DNA of 64,000 nucleotides from Dichomitus squalens LYAD-421 SS1 (taxonomy: Eukaryota; Basidiomycota; Agaricomycetes; Polyporales; Polyporaceae): the NCBI RefSeq assembly GCF_000275845.1, contig NW_006766898.1, positions 238,862 through 302,861 of the forward strand. Direction: 5' to 3'. The notes beneath the pieces are model-generated. The model saw only the letters and a program-made list of their open reading frames with translations, was not told the origin of the DNA and searched no databases. Both the position numbers and the translations under genes were made by a program. Positions 62,539-64,000 of this stretch are shown in pieces (the first letter of the stretch is position 1; every line of letters starts with the position of its first letter).

Positions 62539-64000
62539 GAGAACTCGTCGCTAGATAGACTGAGGGTATGAGCTTTCTGAGAGTTGACACTGGAGTGAGA
62601 CTTACGCCGGATGACGAAGAGTACGAGGCGAAGTAGAAAATGGATGCGGATTTATGGTGTCGTATGCGCGCGCCTGAATGTGTGTGGCTGTTAAATGGTT
62701 CGTCATTAGGTAGGGAAGTGCTGACGAGATCAATGACGGACCTGAAACTTAATGCACTGGGAAGGACTTGAGGACCGGACAAAGGATTTGCCGGGACAAA
62801 TTCGCGAATCCTGGAACAGACATTGAAATATGATAAGCAATGCATACAGGGACTTCCATGATGAGGCATACGAAGACACCCAGTCGAGGGGTTTTTACAC
62901 GTCGACAGAGGAAGTGATCGTGCCGTGTATGGTACGAACTCAGCGACGCAGGCTAGTCGTGTGAAGTGCGTGAGAGGGCAATGCGCCTGGTGGACGGGAA
63001 GGGGCAGAACGTGAGGGAATGGAAGGTCCGGTGCGAAGTATGTCACCCAAGAACGACCAAAGTGGATGTTGGACGCAAGAAAGAGAGCAAGGCCAGCAGG
63101 CGGGGAGAGGAACTCACGAATAGAAGCGAAAGTTTTGCGCCACCGCAACACCGCGAGAGAATGCGAGGGAAGCCGACGTCGAGGTCGCTATGAGAGTGCA
63201 AAAATGACGGGCGGGCTGATGAGAGAGCTTGGTTAGGCTGGAGTGCGGAGGTTGGAGTGATAGCGACGGAAGGAAGCGAACATGGCAGAGAGGGAAGACT
63301 TACGAGTCAGGTGCCTGACAGAGAATCGCTGCGAACAGAAGGCGGGCGAGATTGCGAGCCCGGTCGTTGCTACGAGGCTTGAGGAAGACGTGCAAGGAGC
63401 AGCGGGGGTCGAGGGCGGGGGCGGGGGTGGGGAAGGAGGAGTCGGGGACGATGCTTGCTTTGCTCTACGGACGAGGACTGCGACTTGTGCCAGAATGGAA
63501 ATCTTATACTTGACGTCAGGCCCTCGCGTGGCATAGACGCCCTCTTCGGCCTCCCCCGCAACGCCAGGCCTCGTCCGGCATTTTCCGCTTCCTGGCCACT
63601 ACGTTCGACCTCACCTGGTGTATCTCACTCTTGCCAACGGACACTCGTCAAACACGATATTCAGGATGTCTCTGAAAGGCGGCGATAGCCGTTGCTTGGT
63701 ACATGACTGGTCCACGACGCCCCGGCAGTCCGCAAACTTCAGTCAACAGACTCAGTTGGTAACGAAACAGCGACGCCCAAGCCGCGCATTTGACAAGGCA
63801 TTACCATCGGCTCAGTACGGTTCTCAATCTTTCATCAATACGTCGAAGCCAGTCATTGCTGTCTGTCTAATCCCGCTATGGGGAGGATCAACGCAGGCAT
63901 CCTCCACCGAAACGTGAACATCGGGAGAATGTTCTCATCGATGATGCTCTCTATACGCATCCCTCAGCGAGCTTAGACTACGTGGGTGACACGAATGCAT
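62539..64000. other. Unassigned right end
   Basis: Contains the upstream region of the disordered-protein gene and only short frames thereafter. A G-rich run occurs near 63400-63450. A gene may begin beyond the window, but nothing here is convincing. Confidence 0.4.

Noticed and set aside
1..64000. CRISPR arrays, bacterial operons, rRNA or tRNA genes
   Set aside because: The window is fungal nuclear DNA. I found no regular spacer-repeat array, no ribosomal RNA segment and no full tRNA cloverleaf; the only tRNA-like match is the 15-nt primer site of the retrotransposon.

Overview
The window looks like nuclear DNA of a filamentous basidiomycete, probably an Agaricomycete of the Polyporales type. 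The evidence is GC-rich genes split by many 45-70 nt introns with GT(A/G)NGT donors, recurrent F-box/leucine-rich genes, a CPL1-like secreted protein, Zn2Cys6 regulators, and pectin esterases (CE8, CE12) typical of plant-decay fungi. The species assignment is inference. Most CDS spans below run from start codon to stop codon and include introns, which I placed by reading splice signals and protein continuity.

Region 1 (1-8093) is accessory. A complete Ty1/copia retrotransposon (583-5252) has LTRs that look identical, a CAAAG target duplication, one intact 1406-codon gag-pol frame and a primer site matching the anticodon arm of initiator tRNA-Met. It sits inside a minus-strand F-box gene, now split in two. 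Another LTR-like fragment lies to its left and an apparently intact F-box gene (6036-8093) to its right.

Region 2 (8429-35535) is mostly conserved single-copy genes: pectin methylesterase, a Qa-SNARE, a DUF202 membrane protein, Aurora kinase, beta mitochondrial processing peptidase, a family III CoA-transferase, ETF-beta, a flavin monooxygenase, a BOR1-type anion transporter, an ABHD12-like hydrolase, an unknown nuclear-looking protein, a CPL1-like secreted protein, an SDR and a tiny two-exon gene. About 1.9 kb at 30314-32230 has no convincing gene.

Region 3 (35536-38644) is repeat-rich. It holds a 278-N gap flanked by two 273-bp copies that differ only by two single-base run-length changes (probably an unmerged contig overlap), a candidate element with 26-bp inverted ends, and a gene remnant.

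Region 4 (38645-62538) starts with a degenerate histidine-phosphatase-like membrane protein. It is then dominated by duplication: Zn2Cys6 factor 1, two tandem rhamnogalacturonan acetylesterases with duplicated promoters, an F-box gene, then Zn2Cys6 factors 2 and 3 in a 3.8-kb tandem repeat with patchy identity, and another F-box gene. The side-by-side placement of CE12 enzymes and three related regulators suggests a small pectin-side-chain degradation locus with its own regulators; that functional link is inference. A disordered protein gene (61258-62538) closes the readable genes, and the last 1.4 kb has nothing I can support.
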